A stretch of DNA of 30,065 nucleotides. It comes from CAYNLX01 sp964441535 (GTDB lineage Bacteria; Bacillota_I; Bacilli_A; RF39; UBA660). Positions 23,873-30,065 of the stretch are shown here, one piece after another. The stretch lies in NCBI GenBank assembly GCA_964441535.1, contig CAYTXQ010000003.1, forward strand, positions 1 through 30,065, given 5' to 3'. Both the position numbers and the translations under genes were made by a program. Within the stretch, counting starts at the first letter, position 1. Every line of letters begins with the position of its first letter. The notes under the pieces were generated by a model. The model saw nothing but the letters and a program-made list of their open reading frames with translations, ran no database searches and was not told where the DNA came from.

Positions 23873-23944
23873 ATTCATTCTCCTCGTATATATAATTTAA
23901 CATATTTTTAGAATTTAGTAAATATAATTAACAAGGTGATAAAT

Positions 23945-24517
23945 ATGTTAAAAAAAATTAAAAGTATTAATCCTATAATGTTGTTTCTACTTACTATAAT
24001 AATTGTTGGAATATTATCTGGTATTCTTTACTATTTATTACAAAATGAAAATGTTAGAGATAACATGTTATTTGAATTTAATAAAATAGATTTTATAAAA
24101 AGGGGATTTAATTATTATCATATTTATGCTATTTTAGTTATTTATTTATTAAGTTATACTATTATTGGATTTATACCATTATTATTTTATTTATACTACT
24201 TATCTTTATCTTTAGGATTATCTATGACTTTATTTATTTTAAACTATGGATTTTTAGGATTTTTATATGGATTTTTATACTTTATTTTAACTAAGTTTAT
24301 ATTTTTAGTTTGTATTTTATATTTAATATATATTTCTATAATTATAAGTATTAAAATAATTAAATGTATTAAAGATAAAAATAATAATAATTTTTTAAAT
24401 ATATTTAAACTCAATATAAAGCGTTTTTTAATAGTTCTAGGAGTAATTATTGTTAATGAAGTATTTACTTACTACATAGGTATAAGAATTCTAAAATGGT
24501 TTCTTTTTCTATTATAA
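23945..24517 (+). CDS. spoIIM: Stage II sporulation protein M
   Basis: SpoIIM is a polytopic membrane protein that, with SpoIID and SpoIIP, drives septal peptidoglycan remodelling and engulfment of the forespore. The 190-residue product has five or six membrane segments: one at about 12-34, then a soluble stretch to about 60, then closely spaced helices, including the typical IIGFIPLLFYLYYLSLSLG and a GFLGFLYGFLYFILTKF segment. Length is close to the Bacillus protein (about 214). The start is ATG at 23945, with AAGGTGA 6 bases upstream. In Bacillus, spoIIM lies two genes before xerD; here xerD is about 3 kb downstream, supporting the call. Sequence conservation in this family is low. Confidence 0.75.
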   Translation: MLKKIKSINPIMLFLLTIIIVGILSGILYYLLQNENVRDNMLFEFNKIDFIKRGFNYYHIYAILVIYLLSYTIIGFIPLLFYLYYLSLSLGLSMTLFILNYGFLGFLYGFLYFILTKFIFLVCILYLIYISIIISIKIIKCIKDKNNNNFLNIFKLNIKRFLIVLGVIIVNEVFTYYIGIRILKWFLFLL

Positions 24518-24519
24518 AA

Positions 24520-24528
24520 TGATATAAT
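24520..24528 (+). promoter_or_regulatory. Extended -10 promoter of mnmA
   Basis: TGATATAAT lies 17 bases before the mnmA start codon, with no clear -35. The predicted transcript would begin next to the Shine-Dalgarno sequence, giving a leader of about 10 bases. Confidence 0.5.
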
Positions 24529-24544
24529 TTCTTTGGTGAATTAT

Positions 24545-25657
24545 ATGAAAAAAGTTGTAGTAGGAATGAGCGGGGGAGTAGATTCTTCAGTAGCAGCTTA
24601 TTTATTAAAAAAAGAAGGTTATGATGTAGTAGGGTTATTCATGAGAAATTGGGATAGCTCTATTAATAATGATACTTTAGGTAATCCTGATTTAAATAAT
24701 GATATATGTCCTCAAGAAGAAGATTATAATGATGCCAAAAGAGTATGTGAAGAGTTAAATATACCTTTACATAGAGTAGATTTCATTAAAGAATACTGGG
24801 ATTATGTATTTAGTTATTTTTTAAAAGAACTAGAATTGGGTAGAACACCTAATCCTGATATAATGTGTAATAAATATATTAAATTTGATTTATTTAAAAA
24901 AGAAGGAGAGAAACTAGGTGCTGATTATATAGCAACAGGTCATTATGCAAGAATAGAAGGTAATAGATTATTAAGAGGTATAGATAATAATAAAGATCAG
25001 ACATATTTTTTATCACAGGTATCAGTTAATCAGTTAAAAAATGTATTATTTCCAGTAGGTGATTTAACTAAAGAAGAGGTAAGAAAAATTGCTAATGATT
25101 TAGGATTAATTACTGCCAATAAAAAAGATTCTACTGGAATATGCTTTATTGGAGAAAGACATTATCAGGAATTTATTCATAACTATTTAAAAAGTAATCC
25201 TGGAGATATAATTGATGTTAAAACAAAAAAAGTAATTGGTAAACATGATGGATTAATGAATTATACTATAGGGCAGAGAAGAAATGTAGGAATAAGCGGT
25301 AATGAACTTAAACATTTTGTAGTAGGTAAAGATATAGAAAAAAATATACTATATTTGGCTTTTGGAGAAGATCCAGAGGAATTATATAGTGATGAATGTA
25401 CAATTGATAATATAAACTTTATTAGTGATAAAAGACCTACTTTTTGTACTGCTAAATTTAGATACAGGGGACAAGATCATTCAGTTGAATTGGAATATTT
25501 AGAGAATGATGAAATAAGAGTTAAATATCCTGGATTAAGTAAGGCAGTTACTCCAGGACAAGCCTGTGTATTATATTTAGGAGAAGAATGTTTAGGCAGT
25601 GGAATAATTAAAGAAGTAAGAAAAAACAATGAAAAACTATGGTACTTAATATCATAG
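24545..25657 (+). CDS. mnmA: tRNA-specific 2-thiouridylase MnmA
   Basis: MnmA adds sulfur at position 2 of wobble uridine 34 in tRNA for Lys, Glu and Gln. The 370-residue product has the PP-loop SGGVDSS (residues 9-15), the catalytic Cys108 in NPDIMCNKYIKF, Cys200 in STGICFIGE, and the ATGHYAR and DQTYFLSQV motifs, followed by the C-terminal beta-barrel (DLMNYTIGQR-like segment, LYLGEECLGSG). Start at the ATG at 24545; TTG and GTG codons just upstream form part of the Shine-Dalgarno region GGTGAA. The stop lies in a terminator hairpin. Together with trhP1/trhP2 it is a second wobble-uridine modification gene in this window. Confidence 0.97.
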   Translation: MKKVVVGMSGGVDSSVAAYLLKKEGYDVVGLFMRNWDSSINNDTLGNPDLNNDICPQEEDYNDAKRVCEELNIPLHRVDFIKEYWDYVFSYFLKELELGRTPNPDIMCNKYIKFDLFKKEGEKLGADYIATGHYARIEGNRLLRGIDNNKDQTYFLSQVSVNQLKNVLFPVGDLTKEEVRKIANDLGLITANKKDSTGICFIGERHYQEFIHNYLKSNPGDIIDVKTKKVIGKHDGLMNYTIGQRRNVGISGNELKHFVVGKDIEKNILYLAFGEDPEELYSDECTIDNINFISDKRPTFCTAKFRYRGQDHSVELEYLENDEIRVKYPGLSKAVTPGQACVLYLGEECLGSGIIKEVRKNNEKLWYLIS

Positions 25658-25662
25658 TTTTT
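25632..25662 (+). terminator. Intrinsic terminator after mnmA
   Basis: A perfect 10-bp inverted repeat, AAAAACTATG (25632-25641) and CATAGTTTTT (25653-25662), with an 11-base loop. It includes the mnmA stop codon and is symmetrical enough to work in both directions. Confidence 0.82.
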
Positions 25663-25674
25663 AATTAATTGCCC

Positions 25675-25704
25675 TTGACACTCTAATGTTAAGTAGTGTA
25701 TAAT
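25675..25704 (+). promoter_or_regulatory. SigA-type promoter with an overlapping dyad, upstream of the HTH gene
   Basis: Perfect TTGACA (25675-25680), an 18-base spacer, and perfect TATAAT (25699-25704). ACACT (25678-25682) and AGTGT (25695-25699) form an inverted repeat that touches both boxes, a typical place for a repressor operator. The gene downstream encodes a DNA-binding protein, so autoregulation is plausible. Confidence 0.72.
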
Positions 25705-25735
25705 TAATGTATAAACTATGAGGAGGATTTTGTTG

Positions 25736-26509
25736 ATGAAGAAGTTAAATGAATTGTTTCAGGAGTTGGGTATTTCAAAGGTAAGACTTGCTAAATATTT
25801 AGGGGTTTCAAGGCAGATGGTATATAATTATTTGGAACTAGATGATACAAATAAATGGCCAAAAGAAAAGAAAATATTATTATATAAATTATTAGATATA
25901 GAAGATGGGGAAGAGGGGACTATAGCCTCTATTAAGGTTACTACTGACTATTTAATGGCAGTGGAAGGAAGATTAAATTATGGAGTTAAAAACTCTTCTG
26001 ATTTAGACAATTATTTTGATTTTAAGGGGCTTAAAAAAGAAGAACAAACTCTTATTAGTGATGTTACCTTTTTAATTAAGGAAAAATTATTGGAGGATAA
26101 TAATAAAGATAATTATAATGCATTTATATATTTATATCATATATTACAATCTTTAGATAATGTTCCAGAAATTAGATACATTCTTGGTTACATATCAAAA
26201 ACAACAGGATTTACTAATCCTAATGAATTTAAATTTAATGAGGATAAACAATTTATAATTGAAGGACTACTATATTCTGCCCTTACTTTATATACAAATG
26301 GGGGAGCAAGTAAAAGCAAACTTATAGAGACCCATAGAAAATTTGTACAAGAGATAGAACAAAAAAATGAGGAAAAATTATCTCGTACTCAACAGTTAAA
26401 TACATATAGAATTCAAGCATTAAAAGAACTTAATTATACACAAATAAATAATGATAATGCTAGTGAAGTATTAGAAAAGATAGCTGAAATACAATCTAGA
26501 AAAGTATAA
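25736..26509 (+). CDS. Helix-turn-helix transcriptional regulator, unknown target
   Basis: The 257-residue protein opens with an XRE/MerR-like helix-turn-helix (about residues 1-35, with LGISKVRLAKYLGVSRQMVYNYLE). The rest is helical and not assigned to a family I know; it has a predicted amphipathic, charged C-terminal helix (about 205-257). The start is ATG at 25736, 9 bases after a perfect AGGAGG; TTG at 25733 is an alternative, and an upstream ATG at 25718 precedes the Shine-Dalgarno and is rejected. It has a consensus promoter containing a dyad and its own terminators, so it is a single-gene transcript. Function unknown. Confidence 0.82.
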   Translation: MKKLNELFQELGISKVRLAKYLGVSRQMVYNYLELDDTNKWPKEKKILLYKLLDIEDGEEGTIASIKVTTDYLMAVEGRLNYGVKNSSDLDNYFDFKGLKKEEQTLISDVTFLIKEKLLEDNNKDNYNAFIYLYHILQSLDNVPEIRYILGYISKTTGFTNPNEFKFNEDKQFIIEGLLYSALTLYTNGGASKSKLIETHRKFVQEIEQKNEEKLSRTQQLNTYRIQALKELNYTQINNDNASEVLEKIAEIQSRKV

Positions 26510-26533
26510 ATATTACTAAATTAGTAATATTTT
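26508..26533. terminator. Long palindrome at the end of the HTH gene
   Basis: AAATATTACTAA (26508-26519) and TTAGTAATATTT (26521-26532) are perfect inverted repeats around a single base, so the real loop must be larger. The T tract is short. It is a likely first terminator and overlaps the stop codon. Confidence 0.6.
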
Positions 26534-26570
26534 ACTATGTTTAATTACACTTCCTATAATATATATTATG

Positions 26571-26602
26571 TTAACTAATGATTTTTTAGTTAATATTTTT
26601 TT
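26571..26602 (+). terminator. Second terminator downstream of the HTH gene
   Basis: TTAACTAA (26571-26578) pairs with TTAGTTAA (26586-26593) across a 7-base loop, followed by TA and a run of seven T. It is oriented for plus-strand transcripts, in tandem with the palindrome at 26508. Confidence 0.6.
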
Positions 26603-26617
26603 ACTTCTATTCTCTTT

Positions 26618-27361
26618 TTAAAATACTAATAAATTAACTATCATTAATATTATACCTGTGATTAATCCAATTAAAATAAATTTATCTTTTTTATATTTTT
26701 TTGCTTGTGGTAATAACTGATTTATAGATAATGTTATCATTATTCCTGAAACTATTAATAGTACTATACTGATTAATCCATCTGTAATATAGTTTTTTAG
26801 GAATAAAAATGCTAATATAGCTCCTAAAGGTTCTGCTAAACCAGATATAAAAGTACTACTAATTGCTTTTCTTTTATTTCCAGTAGAATAATATATTGGT
26901 ACAGCTATAGAAATTCCTTCTGGAATATTATGCATCATAATAGCAATTCCTAATTTAATTCCGAGATCAAAATCTTTATATGCACTTAAGAATGTAGCTA
27001 TTCCTTCTGGAAGATTATGTATTAAGAGGGCAATCATACTTAATATCCCTACCCTATATAAATCAGATGAACTTTTAATTAATTTATCCATAATATTTAT
27101 TAAAATATAACCTATAAATAAACATAAAAGTATTATAAATATTCCTAATAATATACTATATTCTTTCATTATTAAATAGGTGGATTCTGGAATTAGTTCT
27201 ATTAAAGATATGGTTATCATTATACTTAAGGAAAAAGAAAGACAAAAAGTAATAAAACTTTCTCTACTACTCTCTTTTATCTTTAAAAATATAAATAATG
27301 AACCTATAGATGTAGATAAACCTGCTATTAATGAAATTATCAAAGGACCAATTATTTCCAT
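26618..27361 (-). CDS. ZIP-family divalent metal transporter (ZupT-like)
   Basis: A 247-residue membrane protein with about eight hydrophobic helices, as in the GufA/ZupT branch of ZIP transporters, which import zinc and other divalent metals. The two metal-site helices are plain: HNLPEGIA with His115 and Glu119, and HNIPEGISIA with His144 and Glu148. FISGLAEPLGA follows, as is typical. Start at the ATG at 27361, with GGTGA upstream on the minus strand. It is convergent with the HTH gene and divergent from the NSAR-peptide gene. Substrate cannot be decided from sequence. Confidence 0.9.
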   Translation of the reverse strand: MEIIGPLIISLIAGLSTSIGSLFIFLKIKESSRESFITFCLSFSLSIMITISLIELIPESTYLIMKEYSILLGIFIILLCLFIGYILINIMDKLIKSSSDLYRVGILSMIALLIHNLPEGIATFLSAYKDFDLGIKLGIAIMMHNIPEGISIAVPIYYSTGNKRKAISSTFISGLAEPLGAILAFLFLKNYITDGLISIVLLIVSGIMITLSINQLLPQAKKYKKDKFILIGLITGIILMIVNLLVF

Positions 27362-27382
27362 AGAATCACCATCTAATATTAT

Positions 27383-27411
27383 GTATTTACTAGCCTAATT
27401 AGTACATAATA
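27383..27411 (+). promoter_or_regulatory. Possible SigF/SigG-like promoter of the NSAR-peptide gene
   Basis: GTATT (27383-27387) and, 17 bases later, CATAATA (27405-27411) resemble forespore sigma promoters (GNATR, 17-18 bases, CATNNTA). The -10 fits fully and the -35 in four of five positions. In such AT-rich DNA chance matches are common. Confidence 0.28.
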
Positions 27412-27432
27412 ATAATGGGTGGTGAAAGAGAA

Positions 27433-27561
27433 ATGAAAAAGAAAAACAGCGCAAGAAACAGTGCAAGAAACAGTGCAAGAACAAATTCTTGTAGTGCTAG
27501 ATCAGGTGCAAGAAACAGTGCTAGATCATCTGCCAAAAATTCAAAAAATTCAGCACGTTAA
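27433..27561 (+). CDS. 42-residue basic peptide made of NSAR repeats
   Basis: The peptide starts MKKK, then NSAR three times, then variants (TNSCSAR, SGAR, NSAR, SSAK, NSKNSAR). It consists almost only of Asn, Ser, Ala, Arg and Lys, with one Cys, and is strongly basic. Different codons are used for the same residues (AGC and AGT, GCA and GCT and GCC), so it is not a simple young DNA tandem repeat. A purine-rich stretch GGTGGTGAAAGAG lies just before the ATG, and a strong terminator follows the stop. I do not know a named family. Basic, low-complexity peptides occur among spore coat and spore core proteins, so a spore role is a guess from the window's content. Confidence 0.72.
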   Translation: MKKKNSARNSARNSARTNSCSARSGARNSARSSAKNSKNSAR

Positions 27562-27563
27562 TA

Positions 27564-27590
27564 AAAAGAAAAGGCCTACCCTTTTCTTTT
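27564..27590. terminator. Bidirectional terminator between the NSAR gene and xerD
   Basis: A perfect 11-bp stem, AAAAGAAAAGG (27564-27574) and CCTTTTCTTTT (27580-27590), with a 5-base loop. It lies 2 bases after the stop of the NSAR gene and 1 base before the stop of xerD on the other strand, and serves both. Confidence 0.88.
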
Positions 27591-27591
27591 A

Positions 27592-28467
27592 TTATTTTTT
27601 ACTTCTAGGATGATAATTGTTATAGTCTTTTTTTAATTTTTCATTTACTAAATGAGTATATATTTGTGTAGTTGTTATATCACTATGTCCCAGTAATTCT
27701 TGTATTACTCTTAAATCAGCACCATGAGTAAGTAAATGAGTAGCAAAAGAGTGTCTAATAATATGTGGTGAAATATTCTTAGATATACCTTTTTTTGCTG
27801 TTTCTATTTTTATTATTTTAAATATCCCTTGCCTACTTATTTTATTTCCTAAATTATTTATAAATAAAAAATCACTTAATTTATTTTTTAATAGTAAATT
27901 TCTATAATTATTAATATATATATCAATATATTTTAATGCTATATCATTAATGGGTACTATTCTTTCTTTGTTACCTTTCCCATATATTCTTGCTACACAA
28001 TTATTAATATCAACATCACTTATTTTTAAATTAACTAGTTCACTTATTCTTAATCCTCCTGCATATAATAATTCTAACATAGCTTTGTTTCGATAATCGT
28101 ATGGAGTATTTAACTTTATATCCAGTAACTTATTAATTTCTTCCTCTGTTAAATAATTAGGCAGTTTCTTTTCTAATTTAGGATGTTTAATATTACATGG
28201 ATTTTCTTTTATTAAGTTCTCTCTTTGTAAAAAAGAATAAAATGAATGAATTATAGTTAGATTGTGCGCTATTGTAATACTCTTTTTATCTTTATTTAAG
28301 AAATTTATATAATTAACTATATCACTAGAAGATATTTGTATAACATCTTTCTTAAAATAATTTAAAAATAACTTTAAATCATTTTTATAGGACTTAATAG
28401 TATTTTCTGATAATTTACATTCATATTTAATATTATTAATATATTTTTCTAAATAAATTTCATTCAT
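27592..28467 (-). CDS. xerD: Tyrosine recombinase XerD (site-specific recombinase)
   Basis: XerC/XerD resolve chromosome dimers at dif. The 291-residue product has the N-terminal SAM-like domain (about 1-85) and a catalytic domain with all six residues: Arg140 (AGGLRISEL), Lys164 (GKGNKER), His235 and Arg238 (HIIRHSFATHLL), His261 (LGHSDITTTQIYTH) and Tyr270. It ends YHPRSKK like other XerD proteins. Start at the ATG at 28467, with GGAGAAGG upstream on the minus strand. Integrases of mobile elements are less likely given the close XerD match and lack of att-like repeats. In Bacillus xerD lies near spoIIM, as here. XerC versus XerD is a close call; position favours XerD. Confidence 0.92.
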   Translation of the reverse strand: MNEIYLEKYINNIKYECKLSENTIKSYKNDLKLFLNYFKKDVIQISSSDIVNYINFLNKDKKSITIAHNLTIIHSFYSFLQRENLIKENPCNIKHPKLEKKLPNYLTEEEINKLLDIKLNTPYDYRNKAMLELLYAGGLRISELVNLKISDVDINNCVARIYGKGNKERIVPINDIALKYIDIYINNYRNLLLKNKLSDFLFINNLGNKISRQGIFKIIKIETAKKGISKNISPHIIRHSFATHLLTHGADLRVIQELLGHSDITTTQIYTHLVNEKLKKDYNNYHPRSKK

Positions 28468-28489
28468 TATTACTTACCTTCTCCTTACC

Positions 28490-28498
28490 ATTATATCA
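28490..28498 (-). promoter_or_regulatory. Extended -10 promoter of xerD
   Basis: On the minus strand TGATATAAT lies just upstream of the Shine-Dalgarno GGAGAAGG (28484-28477). No clear -35. Confidence 0.45.
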
Positions 28499-28513
28499 AA
28501 AACTGTTATTTAG

Positions 28514-28522
28514 TGGTATAAT
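28514..28522 (+). promoter_or_regulatory. Extended -10 promoter of rarA
   Basis: TGGTATAAT lies 6 bases before the Shine-Dalgarno GGTGG and 17 bases before the start codon, divergent from the xerD promoter 15 bases away. No clear -35. Confidence 0.45.
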
Positions 28523-28539
28523 TATATTGGTGGTTTATA

Positions 28540-29739
28540 ATGGATTTATTAGCAAATAAGGAGAGACCTAATAAGTTAAGTGATTTAATTGGTCAAGAAC
28601 ATTTAGTAGGAAAAGATAAAATTATATATAATATGATAAAGAATAACAAAATATTTTCTATGATTCTTTATGGTAAACCGGGTACAGGTAAAACATCTTT
28701 AGCTAATATAATAGTTAAAACTTTAGATAAGCATTATATTATGTTAAATGCTGTAACTAACAATAAAGCTGATTTTGATAATGCTATAGAAGAAGCAAGA
28801 GTATATGGAGAAGAAGTTCTTATTATTGATGAAATACATCGTATGAATAAAGATAAACAAGATATATTATTACCTCATATTGAGTCTGGTTTAATAATAT
28901 TAATTGGTCTTACTACATCTAATCCTTATCATAAAATAAATCCTGCTATAAGAAGTAGATGTCAAATATTTGAATTAAAAGAGTTATCTTCTATTGATAT
29001 AATTAAAGGATTAAAAAGAACTATTAGTAAATTAAAAGACATAGATATAGATAATAAAACTATAGAATATATAAGTAATATTTCTAGTGGAGATTTTAGA
29101 TATGCATTAAATTTATTGGAAATATGTTATGCAGTTTCAAATGGTAAAAAAATTACTATAGAAGATATAAAAAATATTAATAGTAAACCTATATTCTTTC
29201 ATGATCATGATGAAGATGGTCATTATGATGTTCTTAGTGCTTTTCAAAAAAGTATTAGAGGAAGTGATGTAAATGCTTCCCTACACTATTTAGCAAGACT
29301 TATAGAAGCAGAAGATTTAGATAGTATATATAGAAGAATGTCAGTTATTGCTTATGAAGATATAGGACTTGCTAATCCTGGTATAGGTCCTAAAGTAATG
29401 GCTGCTATTAGTGCAAGCGAATTATTAGGTCTTCCAGAAGCAAGAATACCTCTTTCAGAAATAGTTATAGAACTTGCTTTATCACCAAAAAGCAACAGTG
29501 CTATAATGGCTATTGATGCAGCATTAGAAGATATTCATAAAGGTAATACTGGTAATGTACCTAATAATATTAAAACCCACAGTAATAATTATAAATATCC
29601 TCATAATTATCCCAAGGTTTGGGTAAAACAACAGTATTTGCCAGATAATGTAAAAAATAAAATTTATTATGTACCAAAAGATAATAAGTTTGAAATAGAA
29701 ATGAATAAATATGATAAAGAAAGAAAAAAAGACGATTAG
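28540..29739 (+). CDS. rarA: Replication-associated recombination protein A (RarA/MgsA)
   Basis: RarA is an AAA+ ATPase of the clamp-loader/WHIP family that acts at stalled replication forks. The 399-residue product begins with LANKERPNKLSDLIGQEHLVG, then Walker A GKPGTGKT (45-52), Walker B VLIIDEIHR (93-101), sensor 1 in GLTTSNPY (123-130) and the Arg finger region RSRCQIF (138-144). The C-terminal tetramerisation domain carries HYDVLSAFQKSIRGSDVNASLHYLARLIEAEDL-type sequence and ends in a KVWVKQQYLPD motif. It ends in TAG, overlapping the stop of the convergent tcdA gene. Bacillus has the same pair, yrvN and yrvM. Confidence 0.95.
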   Translation: MDLLANKERPNKLSDLIGQEHLVGKDKIIYNMIKNNKIFSMILYGKPGTGKTSLANIIVKTLDKHYIMLNAVTNNKADFDNAIEEARVYGEEVLIIDEIHRMNKDKQDILLPHIESGLIILIGLTTSNPYHKINPAIRSRCQIFELKELSSIDIIKGLKRTISKLKDIDIDNKTIEYISNISSGDFRYALNLLEICYAVSNGKKITIEDIKNINSKPIFFHDHDEDGHYDVLSAFQKSIRGSDVNASLHYLARLIEAEDLDSIYRRMSVIAYEDIGLANPGIGPKVMAAISASELLGLPEARIPLSEIVIELALSPKSNSAIMAIDAALEDIHKGNTGNVPNNIKTHSNNYKYPHNYPKVWVKQQYLPDNVKNKIYYVPKDNKFEIEMNKYDKERKKDD

Positions 29740-29747
29740 TCTTTTTT
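29725..29747. terminator. Bidirectional terminator shared by rarA and tcdA
   Basis: AAAAAAGAC (29725-29733) pairs with GTCTTTTTT (29739-29747) across a 5-base loop. The hairpin contains both stop codons, which overlap each other by 2 bases. Confidence 0.72.
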
Positions 29748-30065
29748 ATTTACAATATCATTAATAATATAGTTAGTAATTAGTAAGCCAGCAGTTGCTG
29801 GTACATATGAAGTAGATCCTAATTTATCTATCTTTTTATATTCTTCACATGAAGATATTACTATAGTAAACTTTTTTTCTTTTTCAGTTAAATTACTTCT
29901 TAATTTCTTAGCTATAGGATCATAATTTGTTTTATCTAAAGTAGTTATTTTTAATTTGGTAGCATCTAATTTTTTAGCTGTTCCCATACATGAAATTAAT
30001 CTAATTTTATTTAAATAACAATGTTTAATTAACGCTATTTTAGTATTAACAGTATCACATGAATC
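29736..30065 (-). CDS. tcdA: tRNA threonylcarbamoyladenosine dehydratase TcdA (CsdL/YrvM), N-terminus outside window
   Basis: The frame is open to the window edge; the C-terminal 109 residues are visible. TcdA is an E1-like ATP-dependent enzyme that converts t6A at position 37 of tRNA to cyclic ct6A. The visible part fits: a DSCDTVNTKIALI segment equivalent to the family DAIDTVxxK, ISCMGTAKKLDATK equivalent to SMGAGNKLDPT, and DPIAKKLRSNL equivalent to DPLAKVMRK. The usual C-terminal SVIGTASFVPA region appears as LGSTSYVPATAGLLI. It is convergent with rarA with overlapping stops and a shared terminator. The ATP-binding half is not visible. Confidence 0.85.
   Translation of the reverse strand, partial: DSCDTVNTKIALIKHCYLNKIRLISCMGTAKKLDATKLKITTLDKTNYDPIAKKLRSNLTEKEKKFTIVISSCEEYKKIDKLGSTSYVPATAGLLITNYIINDIVNKKD

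Noticed and set aside
27180..27398. Plus-strand open frame of 72 codons opposite the ZIP transporter gene
   Set aside because: It is antisense to a well-conserved gene, lacks a Shine-Dalgarno site and has no recognisable protein features.
27433..27561. Repeated AAACAGTGCAAG units that might be a CRISPR array or simple tandem repeat
   Set aside because: Units are 12 bases with no spacers, and variation is at the codon level inside a peptide with start, stop and terminator; a coding repeat explains it better.
27592..28467. Integrase of a mobile element
   Set aside because: The protein matches XerD over its whole length including the HPR tail, and no attachment-site repeats, transposase or phage genes are nearby.

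Overview
This window is chromosomal DNA from a very AT-rich, low-GC Gram-positive bacterium. Stop codons are nearly all TAA or TAG and Trp is always TGG. Protein sequences and gene neighbourhoods point to class Bacilli, most likely an uncultured, genome-reduced, Erysipelotrichales/RF39-like gut lineage assembled from metagenome data; the lineage is inference. Two runs of exactly 100 N mark scaffold joins. The one inside mutS is false, because the two flanks overlap by 55 identical bases. The other, at 12182-12281, is a real gap that cuts two genes.

Layout. 1-2206: two U32-family tRNA hydroxylase subunits (trhP1 partial, trhP2) and greA, as in Bacillus yrrN-yrrO-(udk)-greA. 2271-10181: tig, a SigE/SigK-type sigma gene, lonA, a SpoVID-like LysM protein, a YsxE/CotS-like protein, then two more SigE/SigK-type sigma genes. 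This resembles the Bacillus tig-(clpX-lonB)-lonA and spoVID-ysxE neighbourhoods with genes lost and sigma genes added. 10281-12181: two prepilin-like proteins, one carrying a large surface domain. 12282-14239: divergent ylbJ (sporulation membrane protein) and ylbL (PDZ plus Lon-type protease). 14263-17765: an unrecognised protein with an internal duplication, and mutS. 17853-19719: thyX (broken by one missing base) and a thymidylate-kinase-like gene, a two-step dUMP to dTDP module. 19765-21651: nusB-xseA-xseB operon. 21703-22674: spoIVB. 22746-23732: a multiply damaged purM-like pseudogene containing a compact promoter-hairpin-terminator unit on the minus strand. 23777-25657: a 31-residue membrane peptide gene, spoIIM and mnmA. 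25675-28467: an HTH protein with a dyad in its promoter, a ZIP metal transporter, a 42-residue NSAR-repeat basic peptide and xerD. 28540-30065: rarA convergent with tcdA (partial), the Bacillus yrvN-yrvM pair.

The common thread is endospore formation: spoVID-like, ysxE-like, ylbJ, spoIVB, spoIIM and three SigE/SigK-type sigma factors are scattered among DNA repair, tRNA modification and proteostasis genes. The organism therefore probably sporulates or did so recently. All three sigma proteins appear to lack an N-terminal membrane pro-sequence, although SpoIVB, which normally triggers pro-SigK cleavage, is kept.

Genes are tightly packed. Intrinsic terminators often overlap stop codons. Several promoters look like extended -10 boxes only about 12-20 bases before the Shine-Dalgarno sequence. 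No tRNA, rRNA, CRISPR array, complete insertion sequence or riboswitch was recognised, and no stretch above 300 bases lacks a gene.
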